Source: Virgisporangium aliadipatigenens (GTDB lineage Bacteria > Actinomycetota > Actinomycetes > Mycobacteriales > Micromonosporaceae). Taken from it: a DNA stretch of 64,000 nt. Within the stretch, counting starts at the first letter, position 1. The number at the start of each line of letters is the position of its first letter. The DNA lies in assembly GCF_016863615.1 (NCBI RefSeq), contig NZ_BOPF01000012.1:186001-250000 (forward strand). The letters run 5' to 3'. Position numbers and translations under genes: made by a program. Under the pieces are notes generated by a model. That model was not told where the DNA came from. It made no database searches and was given only the letters and a program-made list of their open reading frames with translations. This document shows positions 42,705 through 50,088 of this stretch, in pieces.

Positions 42705-45052
42705 GATTCCGTTATGCCTTAGCAGGTTTCTTCCTGCTGGTCTCGATGGTTCCGGGGGTGGCGGCGATCGCGTCGCCCCCGGGGCCCCGGGCCGCCGCCG
42801 CCGTCCAGACCCTCACCTGGACGGCCGACGACGACATCACCCGCTACCTCAGCTTCCCGACGCAGGCCGTCGCCGGGGAGACCACGATCGTCTTCGAGAA
42901 CAGCGAGGCGACCGGCAACGACATGTTCATGTCGCACACGCTGACCTTCGACACCTCGGCCGAGGGCTACAACCACGACGTGAACCTGAACATCCTGGCG
43001 AACCCGCTGGACGCCAACAACGGGCGGCACACCGCCACGGTGACGCTCACGCCGGGCAAGTACCGCTACTTCTGCTCGCTGCCCGGCCACAGCGGCATGG
43101 TCGGCGAGCTGATCGTCACCAACGGCGGGCCGGACGTCACGGCCCCCACGGTCGGCGCACAGGTCTCCGGCACCCGCGACACCAACGGCAACTACGTCGG
43201 CAGCGCCACGGTGACGGTGACCGCCTCCGACGCCCAGTCGGGTGTGTCCACTGTGGAGTACCGGCTCGACGGCGGCGCCTGGACGCCCTACACCGCACCG
43301 GTGGTCGTCTCGGCGCTCGGCGCGCACACCGTCGGCTACCGCGCCACGGACAACGCCGGCAACGTGTCGCCGGAGGGGACCAGCACGTTCACGGTGGTGG
43401 CACCGCCCTCCGACACCACCCCGCCGACCGTGAACGCGAACGTGACCGGCACCCGGGATGCCAATGGCAACTACGTCGGCAGCGCCACCGTGACGGTGAC
43501 GGCGTCCGACAGCGGTTCCGGGGTGGCGAGCGTGCAGTACCAGCTCGACGGCGGCGCCTGGACGGCCTACACGGCGCCGGTGGTCGTGTCGTCGCTCGGC
43601 GCGCACATGTTCCACTACCGGGCCACGGACAACGCGGGCAACGTGTCTCCCGAGGGCATGGCCTCCTTCACGGTGGTCGCACCGCCGTCCGACACGACCC
43701 CGCCGACCGTGAACGCGACGGTGTCCGGCAACCGGGACGGCAGCGGCAACTACGTCGGCAGCGCCACCGTGACGGTGACGGCGTCCGACAGCGGCTCGGG
43801 TGTGTCCACTGTGGAGTACTCGCTGGACAACGGGGCGTTCGTCGCCTACACGGCGCCGGTCGTGGTGTCGACGGTCGGGGCGCACACCCTGCGCTACCGG
43901 GCGACCGACAACGCGGGCAACACGTCGCCGGTCGGCAGCGTGTCGTTCACGGTCGTCGCCCAGGACACCACGGCGCCGACCGTCAGCGCGAGCGTGGCCG
44001 GTGAACGCGACGGTTCCGGCAACTACGTCGGCAGCGCCACGGTCACCGTGACCGCCTCGGACAGCGGTGCCGGGGTGTCCACTGTGGAGTACTCGCTCGA
44101 CAACGCGGCGTTCGCGCGGTACACCGTGCCGGTCGTGGTGACCGGTCCCGGGGCGCACACCCTGCGCTACCGGGCGACCGACAACGCGGGCAACACGTCG
44201 CCGGTCGGCAGCGTGTCGTTCACGGTCGTCGCCCAGGACACCACGGCGCCCACGGTCACCGCGACGGTGTCCGGCAACCGGGACGCGGGCGGGAACTACG
44301 TCGCGAGCGCCACCGTCACGGTGACCGCCTCGGACAGCGGTTCCGGGGTCGCCTCGGTGCAGTACTCCCTGGACAACGGCGCCTTCGTCACCTACACGGC
44401 ACCGGTGGTCGTGACGGCACTCGGGGCGCACACCGTGCGCTACCGGGCCACCGACAACGCGGGCAACACGTCGGCGACCGGCAGTGTGTCGTTCACCGTC
44501 GTGGCGCCGCCCGTGGAGGACACCACCGCGCCGGAGACCGCCGCCACGGTCACCGGCAACCGGGACGCGAACGGCGCGTACCTGGACCGTGCCACGGTCA
44601 CCGTCACCGCCACGGACAACGGCTCCGGGGTGAAGACGGTCGAGTACGCGGTCGACGGCGGCGGCTGGACGCTCTACACCGCCGCCGTGATCGTGACCGC
44701 CCGGGGTGCGCACACCGTCCGGTACCGCGCCACGGACAACGCCGGCAACGTCGCCGCCGAGAAGTCGGTGACGTTCACGGTCGTGGAGCCCAGCGGGGAC
44801 GCCTGCCCCAACTCCGACGACCGGCCGACCGTGGTCATCGACGGCTTCGACACGGGTGTGGCCAACGTCGACACCGGCAACGGCTGCACGATCAACGACC
44901 TCATCGCCGAGCGGGCGAGCTACCCGGACCACGCCGCCTTCGTCCGCCACGTGGAGGCGGTCACCGGCACGCTCGTCACCAACGGCGTGCTGACCCGCCG
45001 GGAGCAGGGCGCGATCGTGCGCGCCGCCGCCCGTTCGTCCATCGGTACCTGA
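42701..45052 (+). CDS. Secreted cupredoxin with six Ig-like repeats and shared Cys module
   Basis: 783 residues; GTG 42701 overlaps the previous stop. A signal peptide (about 1-33) precedes a plastocyanin-like domain (about 36-145) with a full type 1 copper set: H79 (FMSHTL), C125, H130 and M133 (YFCSLPGHSGM). Six Ig-like (OmpL47-type) repeats of about 91-94 residues follow (43133-44783; GNYVGSATVTVTASDSGSG, HTLRYRATDNAGN), then the 81-residue Cys module that it shares with the dehydrogenase. It is probably an extracellular electron carrier or copper protein on a long stalk. Three of the six repeats encode the dispersed palindrome at the same place. Confidence 0.9.
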   Translation: MRFRYALAGFFLLVSMVPGVAAIASPPGPRAAAAVQTLTWTADDDITRYLSFPTQAVAGETTIVFENSEATGNDMFMSHTLTFDTSAEGYNHDVNLNILANPLDANNGRHTATVTLTPGKYRYFCSLPGHSGMVGELIVTNGGPDVTAPTVGAQVSGTRDTNGNYVGSATVTVTASDAQSGVSTVEYRLDGGAWTPYTAPVVVSALGAHTVGYRATDNAGNVSPEGTSTFTVVAPPSDTTPPTVNANVTGTRDANGNYVGSATVTVTASDSGSGVASVQYQLDGGAWTAYTAPVVVSSLGAHMFHYRATDNAGNVSPEGMASFTVVAPPSDTTPPTVNATVSGNRDGSGNYVGSATVTVTASDSGSGVSTVEYSLDNGAFVAYTAPVVVSTVGAHTLRYRATDNAGNTSPVGSVSFTVVAQDTTAPTVSASVAGERDGSGNYVGSATVTVTASDSGAGVSTVEYSLDNAAFARYTVPVVVTGPGAHTLRYRATDNAGNTSPVGSVSFTVVAQDTTAPTVTATVSGNRDAGGNYVASATVTVTASDSGSGVASVQYSLDNGAFVTYTAPVVVTALGAHTVRYRATDNAGNTSATGSVSFTVVAPPVEDTTAPETAATVTGNRDANGAYLDRATVTVTATDNGSGVKTVEYAVDGGGWTLYTAAVIVTARGAHTVRYRATDNAGNVAAEKSVTFTVVEPSGDACPNSDDRPTVVIDGFDTGVANVDTGNGCTINDLIAERASYPDHAAFVRHVEAVTGTLVTNGVLTRREQGAIVRAAARSSIGT
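43133..44783 (+). repeat. Six tandem Ig-like coding repeats
   Basis: Repeat starts lie at 43133, 43412, 43691, 43964, 44237 and 44519 (periods 279, 279, 273, 273 and 282 bases). Each encodes D-x-T-x-P-T near the start, then a GNY, a SATVTVTASD and a YRATDNAGN segment. Copies 3-5 are the most alike, which suggests recent internal duplication. Confidence 0.85.
44804..45049 (+). other. Shared Cys module, copy 2 (C-terminus of the cupredoxin protein)
   Basis: CPNSDDRPTVVIDGFDTGV, GNGCTINDLIAERASYPDHA, FVRHVEAVTGTLVTNGVLTR and EQGAIVRAAARSSIGT. Invariant with copy 1: two Cys, DTGV, GCTINDLI, DH, FVRHV, GVLT, R-E, VRAAA, S and IG. Confidence 0.75.
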
Positions 45053-45069
45053 ACATCACTGGGGAGACC

Positions 45070-46041
45070 ATGATGCCAAGAAAGACCGTCGTGTCGTTGG
45101 CCGTCCTGGCGGCCACCGCTTCCGTCCTCATCGCACCGACCGCCGCGCACGCGGCCCTGGTGACGTACTGCGTCGGCGAGGGCGGTGCGGTCACCGTGCC
45201 GAACGACCTCGTCGTCCCCGCCGGCGAGTCGTGCGCGCTCGCGGGCACCACCATCACCGGCAACGTCCGCGTCGCCGCCGGTGCGAGCCTGGTCGTCCAG
45301 AACGGCACCATCCGCGGCGAGGTCGAAATCGCCAACGACGGCTACCTGGACGCCACGAACACCACCATCAGCGGCGGGACCGTCCTCGCCGCCGGCGGGT
45401 TCGGGGTGTTCATCAAGGACAGCAGCAGCGGCGGGGTCACGCTGCGCCCCAAGGGTTCGGCCACCGTCGAGGGCTTCCTCTTCGTGGAGAACTCCACAGT
45501 GGACGGTGTGGTCAACGCACAGGTCGGCGAGGTGCGGCTGGACCGGCTCACCCGGGTGACCGGCAACGTCAGCACCAACGGCGCGTACTACACCGACGTG
45601 CACGACTCGTTCGTGGACGGCACGCTGTCGGTGCTGAACAACTCGACCGGCAGCGTCGTGTGCGGCAGCGCGGTGCAGGGCCGTTCGACGTTCGCCGGCA
45701 ACCGCGGCGGCGTGCAGCTCGGCCCGAACGGCAGCCTCGACGGCTGCGCCTCCGGCGGCTACTTCAACCGGGACGTGAGCATCACCAACACCACCGGCGG
45801 CGTGACCCTCGACGACAACATCATCAACGGCCAGCTCCAGGTGAGCGGCAACAACCCGGCCGCCCGGGTCGCCACGAACAACCGCATCCGCGGCGGCGTC
45901 GTGGGCGACACGGCCGCGGCCGGTGCGGCGGCCCGCAGCGCGGGCGGCACCAGTCGCGACGCCACGGGCGACGACCGGGCCGCGGCGCGCCGAGACAAGG
46001 CGACCGGCGCCGCCGACGCGAAGGGGCCGGCCGACCTGTAG
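45070..46041 (+). CDS. Secreted beta-helix-like protein of unknown function
   Basis: About 323 residues with a clear signal peptide (KTVVSLAVLAATASVLIAPT, AAHAA). The body is made of short G/N/T/V-rich turns (TTITGNVRVAAGASLVVQNG, TIRGEVEIANDGYLDATNTT) like a right-handed beta helix, with four Cys (YCVGEGG, SCAL, VVCGS, DGCASG). The last about 45 residues are charged and Ala-rich (ARRDKATGAADAKGPADL). ATG 45070 or 45073; GGGGAG at 45060-45065 favours 45073. It starts 18 bases after the cupredoxin gene and so probably belongs to the same operon, as a wall or matrix component. A terminator follows. Confidence 0.75.
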   Translation: MMPRKTVVSLAVLAATASVLIAPTAAHAALVTYCVGEGGAVTVPNDLVVPAGESCALAGTTITGNVRVAAGASLVVQNGTIRGEVEIANDGYLDATNTTISGGTVLAAGGFGVFIKDSSSGGVTLRPKGSATVEGFLFVENSTVDGVVNAQVGEVRLDRLTRVTGNVSTNGAYYTDVHDSFVDGTLSVLNNSTGSVVCGSAVQGRSTFAGNRGGVQLGPNGSLDGCASGGYFNRDVSITNTTGGVTLDDNIINGQLQVSGNNPAARVATNNRIRGGVVGDTAAAGAAARSAGGTSRDATGDDRAAARRDKATGAADAKGPADL

Positions 46042-46065
46042 GACGATCCATTTCGGGGTGGGAGA

Positions 46066-46104
46066 GGGAACGCCGGTCGCCGCGCTGCGGTGGCCGGCGT
46101 TCCC
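46066..46104 (+). terminator. Hairpin terminator of the exported redox cluster
   Basis: GGGAACGCCGG (46066-46076) and CCGGCGTTCCC (46094-46104) form a perfect 11-bp stem with a 17-base loop, 25 bases after the stop of the beta-helix gene. Confidence 0.75.
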
Positions 46105-46124
46105 GTGTGCGCAGTACTGAAACA

Positions 46125-46152
46125 TTGACATGTAACGATGCTCGTCGATAGC
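46125..46152 (+). promoter_or_regulatory. Promoter of the secreted protein gene at 46191
   Basis: TTGACA (46125-46130), 16 bases, GATAGC (46147-46152), 38 bases before the ATG. This is one of the few near-consensus housekeeping promoters in the window and shows that the next gene is a separate unit. Confidence 0.55.
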
Positions 46153-46190
46153 GTCGCGCGCACCGTGCAGTCCCAGAAGGGCGGGCCCAC

Positions 46191-47120
46191 ATGTCGTCAG
46201 CTCTGCGCAGACTCACCTCCGGACTCCTCTCCCTCACCGTTGGCCTGGCCGCCGCCACGAGCGTCGGACCCGCGGCCGCCCACGCCGACACCCGTCCCAC
46301 GCTGCCCAGGCCGGAGGTCGCCGGCGCCGGCGACGCCCCCCTCGGCGGCGTCGTTCCCGGGCGCACCGGGGCCGACATTCGCGCCTCGGTCGAGGCCCAG
46401 GCGGCGCACCGGGAACGCGCGCTGGCCCGCGCCGGTGGAGTGACCGTGGCGGCCCAGGAACATCCGGCCGCCGGCACCTACTTCAGCCGCCAGTCGCAGT
46501 CCACGGCCATCCGCGCCACGCACACCGTCTTCTACGGCACCGGCGACCGCACCCGGGTCGGCGACGTGGTGTACGCGCCGACCCTGATGCCGCCCAGCAG
46601 TGCCTGCCTGGAGATCACCACGGCGTACACCTGGGACGCCCCGGCGCTGTGGGCCTGGGACTGGTGCACCGACAACCCGGGCGTCGGCAAGGAGGTCCCG
46701 CTCAACGCGAACTTCGTCTCGACGTACACCACCCCGGTGAACGGCCTGCCGGCGTACAGCATCGACATCCAGAAGACCAACGCCGCCACCAACACCTGGA
46801 CGGCGTACCTGTACAACTTCAAGAACGGCCGCTGGGACACCTTCTGGGCCAAGTCCGGCACCAGCCAGATCGGCCAGAACGGGTGGGACGTCTTCGAGCC
46901 CTACGTGACCCGCAACCCGTCGACCGGCCTCGGCTACTACTGCGCCACGATGGCGGGTCGCACGTTCGAGGCGCGCGGCATCCAGGTGCGGGTCAACGGC
47001 ACCTACCAGAACGCCTCCGCGAGCACCGGCGCCTCGTACTACTGGATCGACCTCGCCTGCGGTTCCCGGCTGCGCTGGACCCAGAACGACCTCGCCAACT
47101 GGAGCGCGCGGATCAGCTGA
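46191..47120 (+). CDS. Secreted protein of unknown function
   Basis: 309 residues. The signal peptide is RLTSGLLSLTVGLAAATSVG with PAAAHAD. A mature part follows, rich in Tyr, Trp and Thr with four or more Cys (SACLEITTAYTWDAPALWAW, DWCTDNPGVGKEV, YYCATMAGRTFEARGIQVRV, LACGSRLRWTQND). The beta-rich pattern suggests a carbohydrate- or wall-binding protein, but I recognise no family. It has its own promoter (46125-46152). Its end overlaps the convergent DUF418 gene by 8 bases. Confidence 0.7.
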   Translation: MSSALRRLTSGLLSLTVGLAAATSVGPAAAHADTRPTLPRPEVAGAGDAPLGGVVPGRTGADIRASVEAQAAHRERALARAGGVTVAAQEHPAAGTYFSRQSQSTAIRATHTVFYGTGDRTRVGDVVYAPTLMPPSSACLEITTAYTWDAPALWAWDWCTDNPGVGKEVPLNANFVSTYTTPVNGLPAYSIDIQKTNAATNTWTAYLYNFKNGRWDTFWAKSGTSQIGQNGWDVFEPYVTRNPSTGLGYYCATMAGRTFEARGIQVRVNGTYQNASASTGASYYWIDLACGSRLRWTQNDLANWSARIS

Positions 47121-48147
47121 CCGGCGCGGGCGACGGCAGGCGGATCGGGGCGCGGCGCCACCACGTGAGGCAGCGCCACGCCCACTCCGCCGGCCCGTAG
47201 CGGAACCGGCGCAGCCACCACGCGCTCCACGCCGCCTGCAGCACCAGGATCCCCACCGTCAGGCCGACGATCCGCGGCAGGTCCCGCGTGCTGTCGATGC
47301 CCAGCGGCGGCCCGAGGGTCAGCAAGAGCGCGGTGGCGCTGAGATAGTTCGTCAGCGCCATGCGGCCCATCGGGGAGAGCACCGCCGACAGGGCCGGACC
47401 GGCCGGGGTGCGCAGCAGGAGCAGCAGGCCGCAGCAGTACGCGAGTCCCGTCGCGACGCCGGCCAGCGGGCCGAGCAGGCTCACGCCGCCGCCGGGCCCG
47501 CCCACGACGTTCCAGAAAGGAATGGCGACGTCGGCGAGGCGCAACGCGATCCAGGCGACGGCGAGTGTCCCGAACACCAGAAAGCCGACGGCGACGCGGC
47601 CCGTACGGCGCTCGAGCGCGGCGGGCACCTCCAGCATCGCGAGGGCGTAGCCGAGCGCGAGCAGCCCCGGGATCGGCCCGTAGCCGACGACCAGCTGCGC
47701 CCCGACGAACAGCAGCACCAGCGACACGGCCAGCGCGACCCGCCCGCCGGCGCGGCTCAACGGCAGCAGCACCACCAGACCGGCGAGCGCGTACGCGGTC
47801 AGCGCCTCGCCCGGGTGGAACGCGAAGTGCGCCAGCCCGATCAGGAACAGCCAGCCGAGCCGGCGGGCCAGCACCAGCCGCGGCCGGTCGGTCCGCAGCG
47901 CCGCACGGCGCAGGAAGATGCCGAAGCCGACCCCGAACAGGATCGAGAAGATCGGGTAGAACCGCTCGTAGAAGAGCAGCTGGACGGCGAGCGGCATCCT
48001 CGGTGCGGAGCCGGCGGCGGCCCCGCGGAACACCACCTGCTGGTAGATGTTGACGATCAGGATGCCGCAGAGGGCGAAGCCGCGCAGCGTGTCGAGCGCG
48101 TGGATGCGCGGGCCGGCGGTGGAGAGGTCGGCGCGGTCGGCGGTCAC
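47113..48147 (-). CDS. DUF418 family membrane protein
   Basis: A 344-residue membrane protein with about 9 hydrophobic helices. The family pattern is RIHALDTLRGFALCGILIVN near the N-terminus and, in the DUF418 part, GPLAGVATGLAYCCGLLLLL, SPMGRMALTNYLSATALLLT and AAWSAWWLRRFRYGPAEWAW-RCLTW at the end. Function is unknown; relatives are linked to acyltransferase-like or wall-related roles. The start is GTG 48147 with an AGGGTGAAAC site upstream. It diverges from an alpha/beta hydrolase across 144 bases and converges with the secreted protein gene. Confidence 0.85.
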   Translation of the reverse strand: MTADRADLSTAGPRIHALDTLRGFALCGILIVNIYQQVVFRGAAAGSAPRMPLAVQLLFYERFYPIFSILFGVGFGIFLRRAALRTDRPRLVLARRLGWLFLIGLAHFAFHPGEALTAYALAGLVVLLPLSRAGGRVALAVSLVLLFVGAQLVVGYGPIPGLLALGYALAMLEVPAALERRTGRVAVGFLVFGTLAVAWIALRLADVAIPFWNVVGGPGGGVSLLGPLAGVATGLAYCCGLLLLLRTPAGPALSAVLSPMGRMALTNYLSATALLLTLGPPLGIDSTRDLPRIVGLTVGILVLQAAWSAWWLRRFRYGPAEWAWRCLTWWRRAPIRLPSPAPVS

Positions 48148-48291
48148 CGTTTCACCCTGCCGGGGTGACGCCTGGCGCTTCTGCCCACCTTCGTCGGCTT
48201 CCGATGCGACAAAAGTATGGCCGCCGGTGCGATGAGTTTCGGCCACGAGGACGGTCAACCCCACGTAGAACCTACACAGGAGGCTGAGACC

Positions 48292-49134
48292 ATGACCGAC
48301 ACCCGCACCCTCGAGGTGACCGGCGCCGTGCTGACCTACGACGTTCAGGCGGTGCCCGACAGCACACACCCGACGCTGCTCGCGATCGGGTCGCCGATGG
48401 CCGCGGACGGCTTCGCCGACCTCGCCGCGCGGTTCACCGACCGGACCGTGGTGCGCTACGACCCGCGCGGCACGGGGCGCAGCGCCAAGGCCGACCCGGA
48501 CAGCCCGTCGACGCCGGAGCAGCACGCCGACGACCTGCACCGGCTGGTCGACGCGATCGGTGGGCCGGTCGACGTCTTCGCCAGCAGCGGCGGCGCCGTC
48601 AACGCGCTGGCGTTCGTGGCGAAGCACCCCGAGCAGGTGCGGGTGCTGGTGGCGCACGAGCCGCCGGCGGCGCGCAACGTTCCGGACAGCGCGCGTGCGC
48701 TCGCCGCGATCGAGCGCACCCGGGAGCTGTACGCGAAGGAGGGCTTCGGCCCGGCGATGGCGAGCTTCATCGCGCTGACCATGCACAAGGGGGAGTTCCC
48801 GGACGGCCCGCTGGCCGGCCCGTCCGCCGCCGACATGGGCATGCCGACCGAGGACGACGGCAGTCGCAACGACCCGCTGCTCGGCCAGAACCTCATCAGC
48901 TGCACGCACTACGAGATCGACGTCGACGCCCTCAAGGCCGCCTCGACCCGCGTCATCATCGCGGTGGGCGCCGAATCGGTGGGGGAGTTGGCGCACCGTT
49001 GCGCTCTCGGCGTGGCCGAACGCCTCGGCCTGGAGCCGGTGACGTTCCCCAGCCACCACGGCGGGTTCACCGACAGCCCGTGGGCGAAGGGCGACCCGGA
49101 CGGCTTCGCCGCGAAGCTGCGCGAGTTGCTCTGA
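48292..49134 (+). CDS. Alpha/beta hydrolase
   Basis: A 280-residue alpha/beta-fold hydrolase. The oxyanion region is LLAIGSPMAADGFADLA; RYDPRGTGRSAKADP precedes the nucleophile elbow VDVFASSGGAVNALAFV (S-S-G-G, a variant of GxSxG). A late acidic residue and the His in FPSHHGGFTDSPWA complete the triad. A lid-like insert (about 140-190) suggests a small hydrophobic substrate. The start is ATG 48292 with a strong AGGAGG site about 9 bases upstream; an in-frame earlier start has no ribosome site. An SRPBCC-ArsR pair with its own promoter follows. Confidence 0.85.
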   Translation: MTDTRTLEVTGAVLTYDVQAVPDSTHPTLLAIGSPMAADGFADLAARFTDRTVVRYDPRGTGRSAKADPDSPSTPEQHADDLHRLVDAIGGPVDVFASSGGAVNALAFVAKHPEQVRVLVAHEPPAARNVPDSARALAAIERTRELYAKEGFGPAMASFIALTMHKGEFPDGPLAGPSAADMGMPTEDDGSRNDPLLGQNLISCTHYEIDVDALKAASTRVIIAVGAESVGELAHRCALGVAERLGLEPVTFPSHHGGFTDSPWAKGDPDGFAAKLRELL

Positions 49135-49146
49135 GGGGCCCGCTCC

Positions 49147-49196
49147 TTGACGCAACCGGTTGATTGCCATAACGTCTGTGGCAACCAAAGAGTTGC
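49147..49196 (+). promoter_or_regulatory. Promoter and two operator-like repeats of the SRPBCC-ArsR operon
   Basis: TTGACG (49147-49152), 17 bases, TAACGT (49170-49175). Inside the spacer is CAACCGGTTG (49153-49162), a perfect 10-bp palindrome, and after the -10 box is GCAAC-N6-GTTGC (49181-49196). Both share the CAAC/GTTG half-site, so they are probably bound by the same ArsR protein. Confidence 0.6.
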
Positions 49197-49212
49197 TATA
49201 AAGGAGGCCGTG

Positions 49213-49644
49213 ATGGGATTCCCCGACCGCATCGAACGCACCCTCGAGCTGCCCCACCCGCCCGCGAAGGTGTGGGCGGCGCTCACCACCGCCGAGGGGC
49301 TCGGCACCTGGTTCGGCAACGACGCCACCGTGGACCTGCGCCCCGGCGGCACCGCCCGGCTCACGTGGAGCAGCGGCGACAGCGCCGAGCTGACCGTCGA
49401 ACGGGTCGACGAGCCCACGGTGTTCGCGTTCAGCTGGCCGATCTACGGGCTGCCGGCCGACGACCCCCGCCGCACGCGGGTGGAGTTCACCCTGCAGCCG
49501 GAGGGCGAGGGCACCCGGCTCCTGGTCGTCGAGACCGGGTTCGGGCAGCTCAGCGAGGACGAGCACACCAAGGCGTACGACGGCAACACGAGGGGCTGGA
49601 CGAGCGAGCTGGCCGAACTGGTCCAATACCTCGATGCAGCGTGA
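49213..49644 (+). CDS. SRPBCC (AHSA1-like) ligand-binding protein
   Basis: A 143-residue START/Bet v1-like (SRPBCC, AHSA1 subfamily) protein: RIERTLELPHPPAKVWAALT at the N-terminus, EGLGTWFGNDATVDLRPGG, VERVDEPTVFAFSWPIYGLP and a C-terminal helix LAELVQYLDAA. It has a hydrophobic pocket fold. AAGGAGG at 49201-49207 supports ATG 49213 over GTG 49210. The downstream ArsR gene overlaps it by 11 bases. This SRPBCC-ArsR pairing is very common in bacteria; the function, possibly sensing or carrying a lipophilic ligand, is unknown. Confidence 0.88.
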   Translation: MGFPDRIERTLELPHPPAKVWAALTTAEGLGTWFGNDATVDLRPGGTARLTWSSGDSAELTVERVDEPTVFAFSWPIYGLPADDPRRTRVEFTLQPEGEGTRLLVVETGFGQLSEDEHTKAYDGNTRGWTSELAELVQYLDAA

Positions 49645-49960
49645 TACCGAATCGGTTGCCGAGCAGGTCTTCGCGGCCCTCGCCGACCCGACGCGGCGCG
49701 CCGTCCTGGCGTCGCTGGCCGCCGGTGGGCCGGCGACGGCCACGGACCTGGCGGATCGCCTGCCCATCACCCGGCAGGCGATCGCCAAGCACCTGGCGCT
49801 GCTGACCGAGGCCGGCCTCGTCACCCCCGAGCCGGGCGAACGCCGCCGGGTCCGCTACCGGCTGCGTTCGGCCCCGATGCGGGTGGCGCAGCAGTTCCTG
49901 GCGGCGCTCGCCAACGACTGGGACGACCGGCTCGACGCGCTGCGCAAACATCTCGGCTAG
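49634..49960 (+). CDS. ArsR-family regulator of the SRPBCC operon
   Basis: A 108-residue winged-helix repressor without metal-binding cysteines: EQVFAALADPTRRAVLASLA, GPATATDLADRLPITRQAIA, KHLALLTEAGLVTPEPGE and RRRVRYRLRSAPMRVAQQFL. It belongs to the ArsR branch that is coded with an SRPBCC partner and probably autorepresses through the CAAC/GTTG repeats at 49153-49196. It overlaps the SRPBCC gene by 11 bases. Confidence 0.9.
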   Translation: MQRDTESVAEQVFAALADPTRRAVLASLAAGGPATATDLADRLPITRQAIAKHLALLTEAGLVTPEPGERRRVRYRLRSAPMRVAQQFLAALANDWDDRLDALRKHLG

Positions 49961-49999
49961 CGCGTTCACGTGACCGCGCCGCTCTGGGGCAAGCCGCCG

Positions 50000-50061
50000 G
50001 GACGTGTGTGAGCTCACGGAGGTCAACAAGCTAGTTGATATCCGTGAGCTCACACACGTCC
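50000..50061. repeat. 62-bp near-perfect palindrome with a degenerate third unit
   Basis: Arms of 21 perfectly complementary bases (50000-50020 and 50041-50061) flank an inner TCAAC (50023-50027)/GTTGA (50034-50038) repeat, so 28 of 31 base pairs of the whole 62 bp match. Each arm holds GTGAGCTCAC, which is itself a palindrome (50008-50017, 50044-50053). A variant GTGAACTCAC follows at 50065-50074. It sits in the 128-base gap between the convergent ends of the ArsR gene (49960) and ndh (50089), so it may act as a terminator, but its size and nested repeats are more like a REP or mobile palindrome. Confidence 0.8.
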
Positions 50062-50088
50062 GCAGTGAACTCACACCCGTGCGAGCTC

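Noticed and set aside
43133-44783. A CRISPR-like or minisatellite array.
   Set aside because: The repeats are about 280 bp, in frame and encode Ig-like domains, with no spacers.
50000-50061. A phage or plasmid attachment site.
   Set aside because: No integrase, tRNA gene or direct-repeat flank is nearby; the symmetry is inverted rather than a direct core.
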